DNA of 64,000 nucleotides from Agelas oroides (Eukaryota > Porifera > Demospongiae > Agelasida > Agelasidae): assembly GCA_949130485.1 (NCBI GenBank), contig OX422191.1, forward strand, positions 7,131,754 through 7,195,753. Reading direction: 5' to 3'. The notes beneath the pieces are model-generated. The model ran no database searches. It saw nothing but the letters and a program-made list of their open reading frames with translations, and had not been told where the DNA came from. The position numbers were made by a program, and so were the translations under genes. This document shows positions 55,848-64,000 of this stretch, piece after piece (position 1 is the first letter of the stretch; each line of letters opens with the position of its first letter).

Positions 55848-56074
55848 AACAGTAGCTATGGCAATGCATTCAGTAATAATGTTTTTCAGGCACCTTCCGT
55901 ACTTCTGTAAAGTCCTGGGGTAGCGATGCACAAAGGTCTTGTAGGTGCTACAGAGTTTTTGGTATACGTATCCCTGTCTAAGTAATCTGGTTGTGAGTAG
56001 TTTAGATCTGTAAACAAAATCTTGGTAATTACAACATATCCTCAAATATCGAACTAACTGTGAAATTACTATTC
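55848..56074 (-). pseudogene. Retroelement RT C-terminal tail (Penelope-related?)
   Basis: About 75 aa beginning VISQLVRYLRICC and running through LLTTRLLRQGY, KTFVHRY and LQKYG. This Q-R-RIC...DF...L...L...GY pattern is the segment after the palm domain in a metazoan RT family that I believe is Penelope-related. No palm domain or endonuclease is present. It is fused in frame to the YqaJ relic upstream, and a hammerhead lies about 330 bp downstream, which fits a truncated Penelope-like end. Confidence 0.5.
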
Positions 56075-56768
56075 TCATGTCTCCCTTTTCACCTTTGCGA
56101 CAGTAGTAGCAAAACAATGAGTCCATTTGTCCAGCCAAAACACGAGTTAGGGTAACACAAAGAAAAAAGGCTTCTAGGTTGGGCTTCATCTCCCCCCCAA
56201 AATTGATGTTTATGTACATCCACTCAATATGAATACTTTTCTGAGTCTGGCAAACAAAGTTATAATACAAGCGGGCACGTATCTCTAGCTGTCCTTGGAC
56301 CTGATAGTAGTAAGCATGTGATGTTGAGAGCTTCAGACTATCTGGAGTGTGTTTCAGGTAGAAACCCTTACCAGCTAAATTGAGTGTTGTATGGCGTAGG
56401 CTATACAGACACTTTAGCTCTCCACACGTCAAAGGCCATCAAGAGAAGCACTGAGGTGGGGATACTTTGGACCAGTTGCCTTTATTTGTAGGGATGGGTT
56501 CTTTCCTCTGGACACTAGCTCATATTCTCTCCTGGGAATTTCCTCATTTTCTATGTCCCAGTATATTGCCACAGAATTTGGTAAGTGACTTCAACTGAAG
56601 CACAGCAGAGATCAGCATCTGTGAAGGTCTCATTAAACTTGTGTGGCAAAATGATTGAAACCGTGATGCAGTGAGACGACCATGTTGGTATCCAAACCAG
56701 TGAAGCGACTTTGACTGGAGCTGTGTTGCCTCTGTAATGTAGTTCACTTCCTCCTTGCTAATTTTCAT
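56075..56768 (-). pseudogene. YqaJ-like (lambda exonuclease family) relic
   Basis: Three frames hold consecutive parts of the domain. Reading 56768 down, there is an N-terminal HGRLTASRFQSFCHT helix after a Q-SKS-HW motif. In another frame near 56480-56450 comes SASLDGL, the catalytic aspartate block. From 56432 there is CGELKCLYS with the E-x-K catalytic pair, followed by YYYQVQGQL and a PHD-like FCYYCRKGEKGDM. At least two frameshifts and a stop after SLDGL break it. Such proteins trim DNA 5'-3' and are multicopy in many invertebrate genomes, often near mobile DNA. Confidence 0.7.
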
Positions 56769-57767
56769 TTTGTGAAATACCCTCTTGCACTTGCCCTGTA
56801 GCTCTGGTTCACTAAATTTCTGGTACTTGTGGTACTAATACTTGGTGGCAATTTGCGAGGACTTTGGTGGCTCTGTGCCAGGATTTAGCTGAATAAATGA
56901 TCGATGGCGGCTGATGGGTATAGTTGTCGAAGACCACTCAAGAATGCAAATTGTTCGTTAGGTTTTGCTGGGGATGTTGTGGATGGATGTTATTTGCCAA
57001 GAATTAGTATCATCAGGTGAATCAGATCTGCTCTCTAGTCGTAAAAGAATCGATGTCAATAATGCGAGCAGGTTGGTGCTGTAATAGAAAGATCATCAAC
57101 GATGAGTAATTTATTACTTGTCCATACTAGTTTTCCATACTATATACTTGTAATTTCTGGACACTGTAACTGCATGTCATGCCCTACATACCTTTTTGGT
57201 AAAGAGCTGGTTCCATCGACAGAGACTAGACATGGTTGAATTAGCTATAGCCATTCCTAACAGCAGCCACAACCCTGAAAAGGACAGCAGCCATGTGCAA
57301 ACACCTTTCCCCTAACCTAAATCATAAAGAACATCTTCATGTCTATATACCATACTTCTAATTCCTGATGGGTCAACTTTCACACTGTGCACTGTGCAGA
57401 AAAGATGGTCTCCGCACACTTAGCTTGCGCGCGGGTTCTGTGTTAGCAAAAAAGGTGGGACAGGGGGAGGTGGGTTGGGTCACCAGCAGAGTGACATGCA
57501 CATGGTGGCTGTTGTGGCTGGCTTCCATATGGTTGACACTAAGTGGTCCACCTCTTGCATAGTTCACACAAGTGGGCTTAGAAAACGCTACTCTCATGCA
57601 GGGGCTTCATTTCTGGCAGTGAAGGCAATTCTCTGATCCATGAACAGCGGAGAGTGCTGACCAGTGCAATTTAATTAATGATTGGGCATGGTTAATATCA
57701 CGACTCTGTTTAATGTAGCTGCAAGTGCACCTGTCAGGGTTCTGACAGAAATGGAAACATTGTGCGT
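56769..57767. other. Intergenic, no gene seen
   Basis: Only short ORFs. The phrase GGGACAGGGGGAGGTGGGT (57457-57475) is shared in inverted orientation with about 45812-45830. Upstream coding sequence for the YqaJ relic was not found. Confidence 0.4.
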
Positions 57768-58006
57768 TGGACAAGGGGTAGTCACTTATATGTCCCTTGT
57801 AGAAGCGTTTGCAACCAGGATCAAAGTTAATCAAGCAATCAGAGGGATCAAGGTGGCCTCTGAGCCAACGAATCAAGAACTCGTGGCTGCAATTTGACAT
57901 TTGACCCTTGAAAATGAAGCGATGAAGAGCCTCAGAAGGGAACAATCAAGTGATCAAGTGCACTTTTTTATTATAGCAACGTTTGTTTGCACCTCTTCAC
58001 TTTCGC

Positions 58007-58051
58007 CCTGATGACGACTGGAGCATTCAGTTGAAACGTCGGCAAGTTATT
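58007..58051 (+). ncRNA. Degenerate hammerhead-like motif
   Basis: GCC-CTGATGA-CGACTG...CAGTT-GAAACGTC-GGC keeps the two conserved core blocks, a GTC cleavage triplet and a self-complementary ACGT stem III. Stem II is imperfect (an unpaired C and a G-T pair) and stem I is weak beyond three base pairs. A second partial copy 69 bp downstream lacks the full CTGATGA. It is likely a decayed relative of the Penelope-type hammerheads. Confidence 0.4.
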
Positions 58052-58152
58052 TTCCGAGCTCAAGTTGGTAACAAATAACCTTCTGACTGGAACATTCAGT
58101 TGAAACGTCAGCAAGTTATTTTCTGAGCTCAAGTTGGTAACAGATAACCTTC
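58016..58152. repeat. 69-bp tandem duplication
   Basis: GACTGGAGCATTCAGTTGAAACG at 58016 repeats at 58085 with a few substitutions. Both units run through TTGGTAACAAATAACCTTCT. The unit spans the GAAAC half of the hammerhead-like motif. Confidence 0.85.
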
Positions 58153-58322
58153 TCTTCATTTAAGTGCACTTTTTGCCAATCAAACATTTTGATTGCGGTC
58201 GCAAATGCTTCAACAGGCGGCATATAAGTGACTACCCCTTGTTGGAAGCATGCATACGCTAAAGGTAGAAGACAAGTTAACACACACTCTTGCTTGGTCA
58301 TCAGGGCTAGTGCAAGCGTCAA

Positions 58323-59615
58323 CCAATCAGGATTAAACTGTAGACGGAACTGTCAAAGTTGAGTGAGATTTGCGTGTCCACATGAGTGTGAGATGACCCA
58401 CAAATGCATGTGTCTCACACACAATTCGTGAGACTTGAGAGAGGCCTGCTAAACACGTTTTTGCTCCTAAAAAATCAGTTTTTATTTTGGATTTTCATGG
58501 CAGTGCTTGGGAATGAAGCCTGTTGACTACCTACTTTCACACCACATCTGGACACTTCATAAAGCAGGGCTAAACTATGCCAAACACTTTTTCTGAACGG
58601 CGTGACTGTTGGCAGCCGAATTGATGAGAGACATCAGACTTAAGGGAATCATAACTAAAAGTTGAATGTTTTGCTGTTTTGCTTTGGAGCACTACTATCT
58701 ATGCATTCACTAACAAGCATAACCGCACCCCAAGATGCTCATAAGAGGTTAGTGCTGCAGGTTTACCTTGGCTCGAACACTTTAGAGTTCAGTGCTATAC
58801 GTAGGTAAAATGTTTCTTATTGGGGCGAGCCTGAGCGAGCCCCACACTAGCAGGACTGCATTGCGGAAGTGTGTTTTTATGCTTGTTTGCTTGCTTGCGG
58901 CCTTATACCGTAAATTTTAAATGAGCGCATTCAAATATTTCACGAAGATCGATCTCGTGCATGCACGAAGCATGCTACTGCCCGAGCCGAGTGCAGCGTC
59001 GGTGACCCGGAACGAAGACAACTGAAGCACGCGTGGCAACTTACTTCTGGTTTGTGCTTCTACCGACCATCAACGGCAGGCCACTCACAAGCGGTACAAA
59101 ATATGGACAGTGGTTGAGGTTGCTTCAGGTAGCTAGAGCCAGTCATGCATGGCATGAACGGCACTCATAAACGCCAATAATCCAGCTCATGATTTCATCG
59201 TAAAGCTTAGTCCATGCATGTCTAGCTACATTAGCTGCCCTGGCTGGAGAAATGGCTGGCATATGTGATACTTGGCTTTCTCGGGTGAGGACTTAGCTAC
59301 TTGTACGTTTGAAATAGTGACAAATCCTGCTATATACCATGACAAATTAGTAAACCAGCAAGCAAAAGCACTTCAAAGCCCCCTGTGAATGGTAAATGAA
59401 TGTATGTAGGAGGATGATTGACTTGATGTATGACATAATTTCCTGTATCAGCTTGCTCAGGTTCGCCCCCACAATGTTCTACATTTTCTAGTAGTAGGCT
59501 TTAGGAAAACGAAGTTCTCTGCTACTTTGCTAAAAAAACTGACTTTAGACATCAGGAAATTGTGCTGCAAATTCACCTGAAGTAGAGAGCATACGATACG
59601 ATGTTTAGATCTTGG
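58323..59615. other. Intergenic, no gene seen
   Basis: No coding signal beyond short ORFs. It contains two of the GGGGCGAGCC motif copies. Confidence 0.4.
58819..58842. repeat. Dispersed GGGGCGAGCCTGAGC motif
   Basis: GGGGCGAGCCTGAGCGAGCC occurs here and at about 59890, and as its inverse at about 59454 (GCTTGCTCAGGTTCGCCCC) and 61041 (GCTTGCTCAGGCTCGCCCC). Four copies in 2.2 kb in both orientations suggest MITE ends or a short dispersed repeat. No complete element was delimited. Confidence 0.65.
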
Positions 59616-59761
59616 ACACTTCACGGTAATTGGCAAAATTTTTATTTGAAACGTTTTGATTATACTCGGATAATCTTCTGATAATAATTCTTCCAGAAGA
59701 AGATTATCAGCGTATAATGGAAACATTACAAACAAAAATTTTGCCAACTACCGTGAAGTGT
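59616..59761. mobile_element. Palindromic MITE (146 bp)
   Basis: ACACTTCACGGTAATTGGC on the left and GCCAACTACCGTGAAGTGT on the right are inverted repeats. Matching continues to a central CTTCTGATAATAATTCTTCC region, so nearly the whole unit folds back. No target duplication was clear. Confidence 0.8.
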
Positions 59762-59985
59762 TGAATTAGAGTTTGTGACTTCTTAAAAAAAGGTTTACCC
59801 TCAAGGGAGGAGCCAGACATCAGTTTATCAATCGTGAATAGCATGGGACGCCTTCACCTGCTTTATACACGCACATTACGTGCGTAATTGGGGCGAGCCT
59901 GAGCGAGCCCCACATAGACGGTACAACTGGGAGATTTCATATATGTATTATCATTATTATCATTATTATCATTATCGTACGACCG

Positions 59986-60152
59986 TCACCCGCGCGCCGC
60001 GCTTGGTCGCACGAAGTATGTAGGGCTTCGCATTCGCATACATGGCTTCCGTGACCGCAAGAGAATCACCCGCGCGCCGCGCTTGGTCGCATGAAGTATG
60101 TAGGGCTTCCAATAGCGCATTAGCGTACATGGCTTCCGTGACCGCAAGAGAA
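59986..60152. repeat. 80/87-bp tandem duplication
   Basis: TCACCCGCGCGCCGCGCTTGG begins at 59986 and again at 60066. Both units run through GCTTCCGTGACCGCAAGAGAA, and the second has a 7-bp insertion. Overlapping ORFs on both strands are by-products. Confidence 0.9.
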
Positions 60153-60254
60153 GAAGCCGACGTCAAGGAGGAAAAGGACACCATCCGTCAGGTGATCTTT
60201 AACAACAAAGAATTCAAGCAATAGCTGTGTGATTTCAGTGAACTGTACCCAGGT

Positions 60255-60332
60255 GTAGCCTCGTTCCCAGGCTCTCTCAACTAAGAGGGGGGAGGGCCCT
60301 TCTTAGTGGGGAGAGCCTGGGAACGAGGCTAC
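60255..60332. mobile_element. 78-bp mini-foldback element
   Basis: GTAGCCTCGTTCCCAGGCTC and its inverse GAGCCTGGGAACGAGGCTAC form a near-perfect hairpin. CCAGGT flanks both sides (60249-60254 and 60333-60338). Related sequence occurs in the foldback element (47459-47515) and near 62514-62550. Confidence 0.8.
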
Positions 60333-60338
60333 CCAGGT

Positions 60339-61463
60339 AAGCAAGAATGGGAAGCATTTGCCACAATTGTCTCCACTACACAATCTGCCAGAGACAATGA
60401 TGATGCAAAATATAGACTCTTCTAGCCAGCACGACGTTCAGCAACCTGGAGTAGAAACTCTCAGAGAAAATGTCATAGAAAAAATGGAAAACTTTTGTGG
60501 CTACCAACAATGGTGTTGAGATAGCAATGACACAGCCCTAATGGAAAAACTGAACCAACCAACATCCACTAACTCACTGGCAATGTGTAAAAAACTACCA
60601 TTTGAAGCTCATTTGGTCGATAGAAACTCCAATGTAAGCTCTCATGCAAACAGGAAATATTATGTCATCACTTTTATCTCATTATTAGTGTAATGTCATG
60701 TTGTTTACAACAAAAATTGATAAACCATAACGGTGATTGTGTACACAAAAAATTGCATGTTAGCCTCTTCCAAACCAATTCATTGTTTCTCACCCCTAAG
60801 CAGAAAACTAGATGTGGGTTGGCCAAGAATTGAAGACTTTCAATTACGAGGTCATTCCTGTGTGAATAATGTACAACGCTGCCTTTGTCATTTCTACACT
60901 TGGATGAGGCACAGTAAGCAAACAGCAACTTTACTTCTTACTAAACACCACGCCAACTTCGACACCTCGACAAGTGCGAAAGGGTACGCGCGCGTGTGTA
61001 CGAACTGCGCATGCGCAATTGTAGTCCTTGGCATACTGCTTGCTCAGGCTCGCCCCACAATGCCCTGCATTCATCTAGTATTAGCCCGTAGCATGGTAGC
61101 GCGCTCAATACACGTAGCAATGATTTTATACGTAGGTATATTGAACACCTGACGTCACGTAAGCGAGAATATCGCTTTGGGAATTGCAGTGAGGGGTAAT
61201 GGTGGTGTAGCTGGTGAAGGGAGAATTGTTGGTGTAGCAAAGTTTCATTCCTGGTGTAAGTGCACCATGCCATTAACGAATATCAACTCAGATTGGATGT
61301 CCAACGGTTCTTCTGGCCTGTGTATAATTATTATGGTCTGTACCAAAGGATGGGACAATGCATACTATTATGTTAACATACCCCTACTTTCTGAAAGGAG
61401 GAAACTACTCAAAATGCACCATCTGTGCAAGATTGTTCAGTAGTAAAAAATGCATGACCGTGG
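60339..61463. other. Intergenic, no gene seen
   Basis: A 139-aa ORF on the plus strand (60733-61152) has no recognisable domain and crosses one of the dispersed GGGGCGAGCC motifs, so it is not called. Confidence 0.4.
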
Positions 61464-61714
61464 CAGTCCCGGATAGAAATCAAATATTATTCCGTTGCAT
61501 ATTTCGAGCGCATTACCGAGTTTGATGCGCTATAGCGCTGAACTTCTGCTAAGGGTGGGGCTCATACGCGCTATGTAAACGCATGAATATCTGATGTGTC
61601 CACGAAGCACGCATGAGCCCCGCCCCTAGCGGAAGCTTAACGCTATAGCGCGTCAAACCCGGTGATGTGCTCGAAATACACGACGGAATAATATTCGATT
61701 TCTATCCAGGACTG
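61464..61714. mobile_element. Palindromic MITE (251 bp)
   Basis: CAGTCCCGGATAGAAATC and its near-inverse GATTTCTATCCAGGACTG bound a unit whose arms pair along about 100 bp (TATTCCGT, ATTTCGAGC, GCGCTATAGCG, GGGGCTCAT). The loop is near 61575-61605. The CAG terminus resembles hAT-type MITEs. Flanking duplications were not evident. Confidence 0.8.
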
Positions 61715-61726
61715 TGTAATTATAGG

Positions 61727-61785
61727 GACAGTTCCTTCTGAAAAACAAATGTGGACCCCAATATTTTGCTCCTATCAAATAAGCA
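61727..61785 (+). repeat. Fragment shared with LINE relic 2
   Basis: ACCCCAATATTTTGCT preceded by TTCCTTnTGAAAAACAAAT matches 53959-54003. It is a short remnant of the same dispersed family. Confidence 0.6.
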
Positions 61786-62104
61786 GCACAATCATGACAA
61801 TTAAAGACTGCCTCTCCAATTAATACTTTCCTGTTTGACATAACCAATACTATTAGGGGGACCTATCATGCAGTATGGAGCCCAGAGTATATATAGCACT
61901 TTAGGGAGAGATTTATAAATGAAGAAAAATGTGTACAGCATTATGGCAAATATGTTTTAACTAGAGCAAAAAGTCTGCAAATTGATCACCATCAAGTATT
62001 AGCCAACAATTACAATCACAAGTGGTAGCTGATAATTACAATTACAAATAAATGGTTTAGAATGTTAGAAATCAAAAACAAAATTTTTGCTCCAGCTTAC
62101 ATAC

Positions 62105-62243
62105 TGATGCTTTTTCATCAATAGCCTTGAGTGCATCAAGAATTTCTCTCCATGTAGGCTGCTCAGAAACTTTCAGCCACTTCTGAAATACCATTCTCAG
62201 TTGGTCATCAAACTCATACGTTTCAATAGTGTACAAGTCACAA
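62105..62243 (-). CDS. Death-domain-like exon (partial gene)
   Basis: A 139-bp open stretch between an acceptor-like TTAGCAG and a donor GTATGT. It encodes about 46 aa. The sequence FDDQLRMVFQKWL, PTWREILDALKAID and EKAS fits helices 4-6 of a death-fold domain (L..WL....PTW..L..AL). Phases are 2 on entry and 0 on exit. The other exons were not found. Death-fold proteins are abundant in sponges, where they act in apoptotic and immune signalling. An isolated or decayed exon is also possible. Confidence 0.45.
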
Positions 62244-62252
62244 CTGCTAATA

Positions 62253-62400
62253 TTCATTTATTTAAATGGGAGCCTTCATTTATTTAAATGGGAGCCTTCA
62301 TTTATTTAAAAGGAAGCCTTCATTAATTTTATTTAAATGGGACCCCTCATTTATTTAAATGGAAGTGCTCATTTATAAATGCACCCCATCATTTATAAAT
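62253..62400. repeat. 22-bp AT-rich tandem repeat
   Basis: TTCATTTATTTAAATGGGAGCC occurs at 62253, 62275 and, with changes, 62297. More diverged ATTTATTTAAATGG and ATTTATAAAT units follow to about 62400. It sits right upstream of the death-domain-like exon. Confidence 0.85.
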
Positions 62401-62606
62401 AAGGACATTTTGCTTAGTTTTGGTACAAACAGCACCCCATAGAAAACAATACCACCATTACATGAGGTTAAAAAATAGCAATATCAAATACAACATACTA
62501 TTCTATAGCCTCATACCCAGGCTCCTCCCCTGGGGAGAGACCCTGGAAGATCTGATCACGTGCCTCGTGACATACTATGTGTGGTTTTATGTGTTGTTTC
62601 GTTCAA

Positions 62607-62701
62607 ATGGCACAGGAGCCAGTCACCTTATCGACGTTGACAGCATTGGCTATCGCTCACTTTGCCAGCAAGGAGCATTTGGAAGGCCTTTGTGAACAGC
62701 T
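62607..62701 (+). CDS. Candidate first coding exon
   Basis: An ATG followed by about 32 open codons (starting MAQEPVTLSTLTALAIAHFA) ends at a strong donor, CT/GTGAGT at 62702. It forms a helix-rich, slightly acidic N-terminus. I do not recognise the protein and could not place exon 2. A possible acceptor is near 63096. Confidence 0.3.
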
Positions 62702-64000
62702 GTGAGTTCTGTATACTCTTGGTATGCTGTCACAGTGAGCGGTAGCTAGCGCTGTGAATGTCACTGAATCAGCCATCTCTGGGTAACAATGTGAATGATG
62801 TAATCATACAGACTGCCATAGAAGCCCATAGTGAAAGGTGAACTCAATTTACAAAAACAGCTTTCGTTTGTTTGGGATGAAGCTCACTCAGTGGATACTA
62901 CCAGGTGAGCTTTAGATCGACCGCTATAGCTCTTTCTTATACACAAAGCATTTGAGTGTTTCCGTGGAAATCCCTGCAGAAAATTATCTCTGTTCATATG
63001 CTTTTGCAACAACCACAAGAATGTCTGTTCACATATTTTGTGTAGAAAAATAGATGATTTTCCCATGTTCTACATTGATTTCTGTATATTCTTAAAGGCA
63101 CAAGAGGATAGCATTCTGTATGAGGCTGATCACAAATGTGATGGTACGGTACATGTACATCCCAGTCAGGGTATCATACAGGATATTTTCTTTGGGGGGG
63201 GGGGATGTAGATGCGTGCAAAGGCGTCAGTGCACCAACTAGGGCTTCGTAGATTTTAATGAAATTCTGGACATTTTAAGGGACATTTTTAAGGACAACAA
63301 TAGTTAGATTCAGCTATAATACATTAAGCTTATGGTTATGCTGTACTTTGCTATTGTGTTTGTAGCTGTTGAGGCAATTATAATGTTCCAATTCCCAGTG
63401 CTCTTCTCTCCCCCACCCCCCCCCCCCTCCATATGAAACCCTGCCAGTATATGTAGCCCTTCAGTTTGTAAGCCTTCATATCTCCATCATGCAGTGATGG
63501 TTTACAAAATGCCCTATGTAAGAACTAGCTAGCCATGCATTATTGAAGCATAATTCATCTGAGTTAGAGCCTAATTTTCACATTTGTTATTTATTTCCAG
63601 GTGATTCCATCAGGTATGATCTTGTACATAGGATTTCCTGCTCAGATTTGAAATCAGCAGAAAAGCCTGAGAGTAATTCTTCATGTAATTCCATGCAACA
63701 AAACTACTAGATACAAAGCTAGATTGTGACACCACAGAATGCTTGCCATTTTTAATTTCATCATTATGTGAGTGGGAGAAATACAAGACTGAGATGACTT
63801 CGTATTGCTGATGCTTTCTGTAATGTCATATTGGCTGTTATCATGCATGAAACCCTCTCAGGTTTTCCTTCTGAAATTTTGCTTATGGGCTTCTTGTAAA
63901 AAGTCACAAAAAAGTTTGCCAAACGCAAACAAGCACATGTAGGGATGAAATCCTCAAAAACCAACCAAACAAGACGGGAACGACACCACAATACTTTTAC
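62702..64000. other. Unassigned tail of the window
   Basis: No confident gene. G- and C-homopolymer runs occur near 63197 and 63418. It may be intronic to the candidate exon at 62607. Confidence 0.4.

Larger units (their letters stand above)
57768..58250. repeat. Spaced inverted repeat (~45-bp arms)
   Basis: AAGGGGTAGTCACTTATATG at about 57773-57792 and its inverse CATATAAGTGACTACCCCTT at about 58220-58239 are part of ~45-bp arms (GAAGC-TTTGC at the far ends). The arms surround the tandem hammerhead-like segment. It may be the terminus pair of a small mobile unit. Confidence 0.65.

Noticed and set aside
57971..58159. 62-aa ORF with an internal duplication
   Set aside because: Produced by the 69-bp DNA duplication around the hammerhead-like motif.
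60733..61152. 139-aa plus-strand ORF
   Set aside because: No domain; crosses a dispersed repeat motif; likely chance.

Overview
The window looks like a non-coding-rich chromosomal segment of an early-branching marine metazoan, most likely a demosponge. The reasons are: animal-type LTR retrotransposons, LINE relics and MITEs; GT/AG exon signals; a short TTAGGG-type interstitial telomere tract; a single-exon cysteine-rich multipass membrane protein of a kind I associate with sponge genomes; a death-domain exon; and dispersed short foldback elements. No bacterial operons, tRNA or rRNA genes are visible. The sponge call is an inference (about 0.6).

Layout. 1-17122 is a degenerate TAGAG-rich satellite built on a ~10-bp subunit and a 41-bp unit, with kilobase higher-order copies (offsets 4780 and 3393). 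The satellite is interrupted by a 12.8-kb TIR-bounded insertion (17123-29938; TIR CAGTGGCGG..., 5-bp TSD GGTAC, hAT-like). That insertion carries a tandem array of ~24 copies of a ~181-bp unit. Inside the array sits a young, structurally complete LTR retrotransposon (20896-26406; apparently identical 434-bp LTRs, TSD CCGAT). Its single 1519-aa Gag-Pol has the order Gag-PR-INT-RT-RNaseH. This is Ty3/gypsy-type sequence in Ty1/copia order, as in Gmr1-like elements, and its capsid region resembles a SCAN domain. The satellite resumes at 29944, flips orientation at a (TA)n centre near 32512-32521, and continues inverted to ~33300. After a short unique gap follows a very regular 41-bp array (33546-36855). 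Aligned by eye, it is a diverged, inverted relative of the first satellite.

From 36865 on: a ~285-bp direct duplication with microsatellites; a second Ty3/gypsy element (38887-45262) in canonical order but broken by two frame changes and one nonsense codon; a 1.7-kb foldback transposon (46533-48259, TSD CTGCCC) with a nested 378-bp MITE (10-bp TSD) that carries telomere-like repeats; then the one clear host gene (48770-50755, minus), a membrane protein.

The last 13 kb is a graveyard: two abutting LINE RT relics (53110-54400), a well-formed hammerhead ribozyme on the minus strand (55458-55520) downstream of an RT C-terminal relic fused in frame to a broken YqaJ-like exonuclease (55848-56768), a second hammerhead-like motif with a 69-bp duplication (58007-58152), several palindromic MITEs, and isolated candidate exons, including a death-domain half (62105-62243, minus). 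Most long minus-strand ORFs in the satellite are translations of the repeat and are not annotated as genes.
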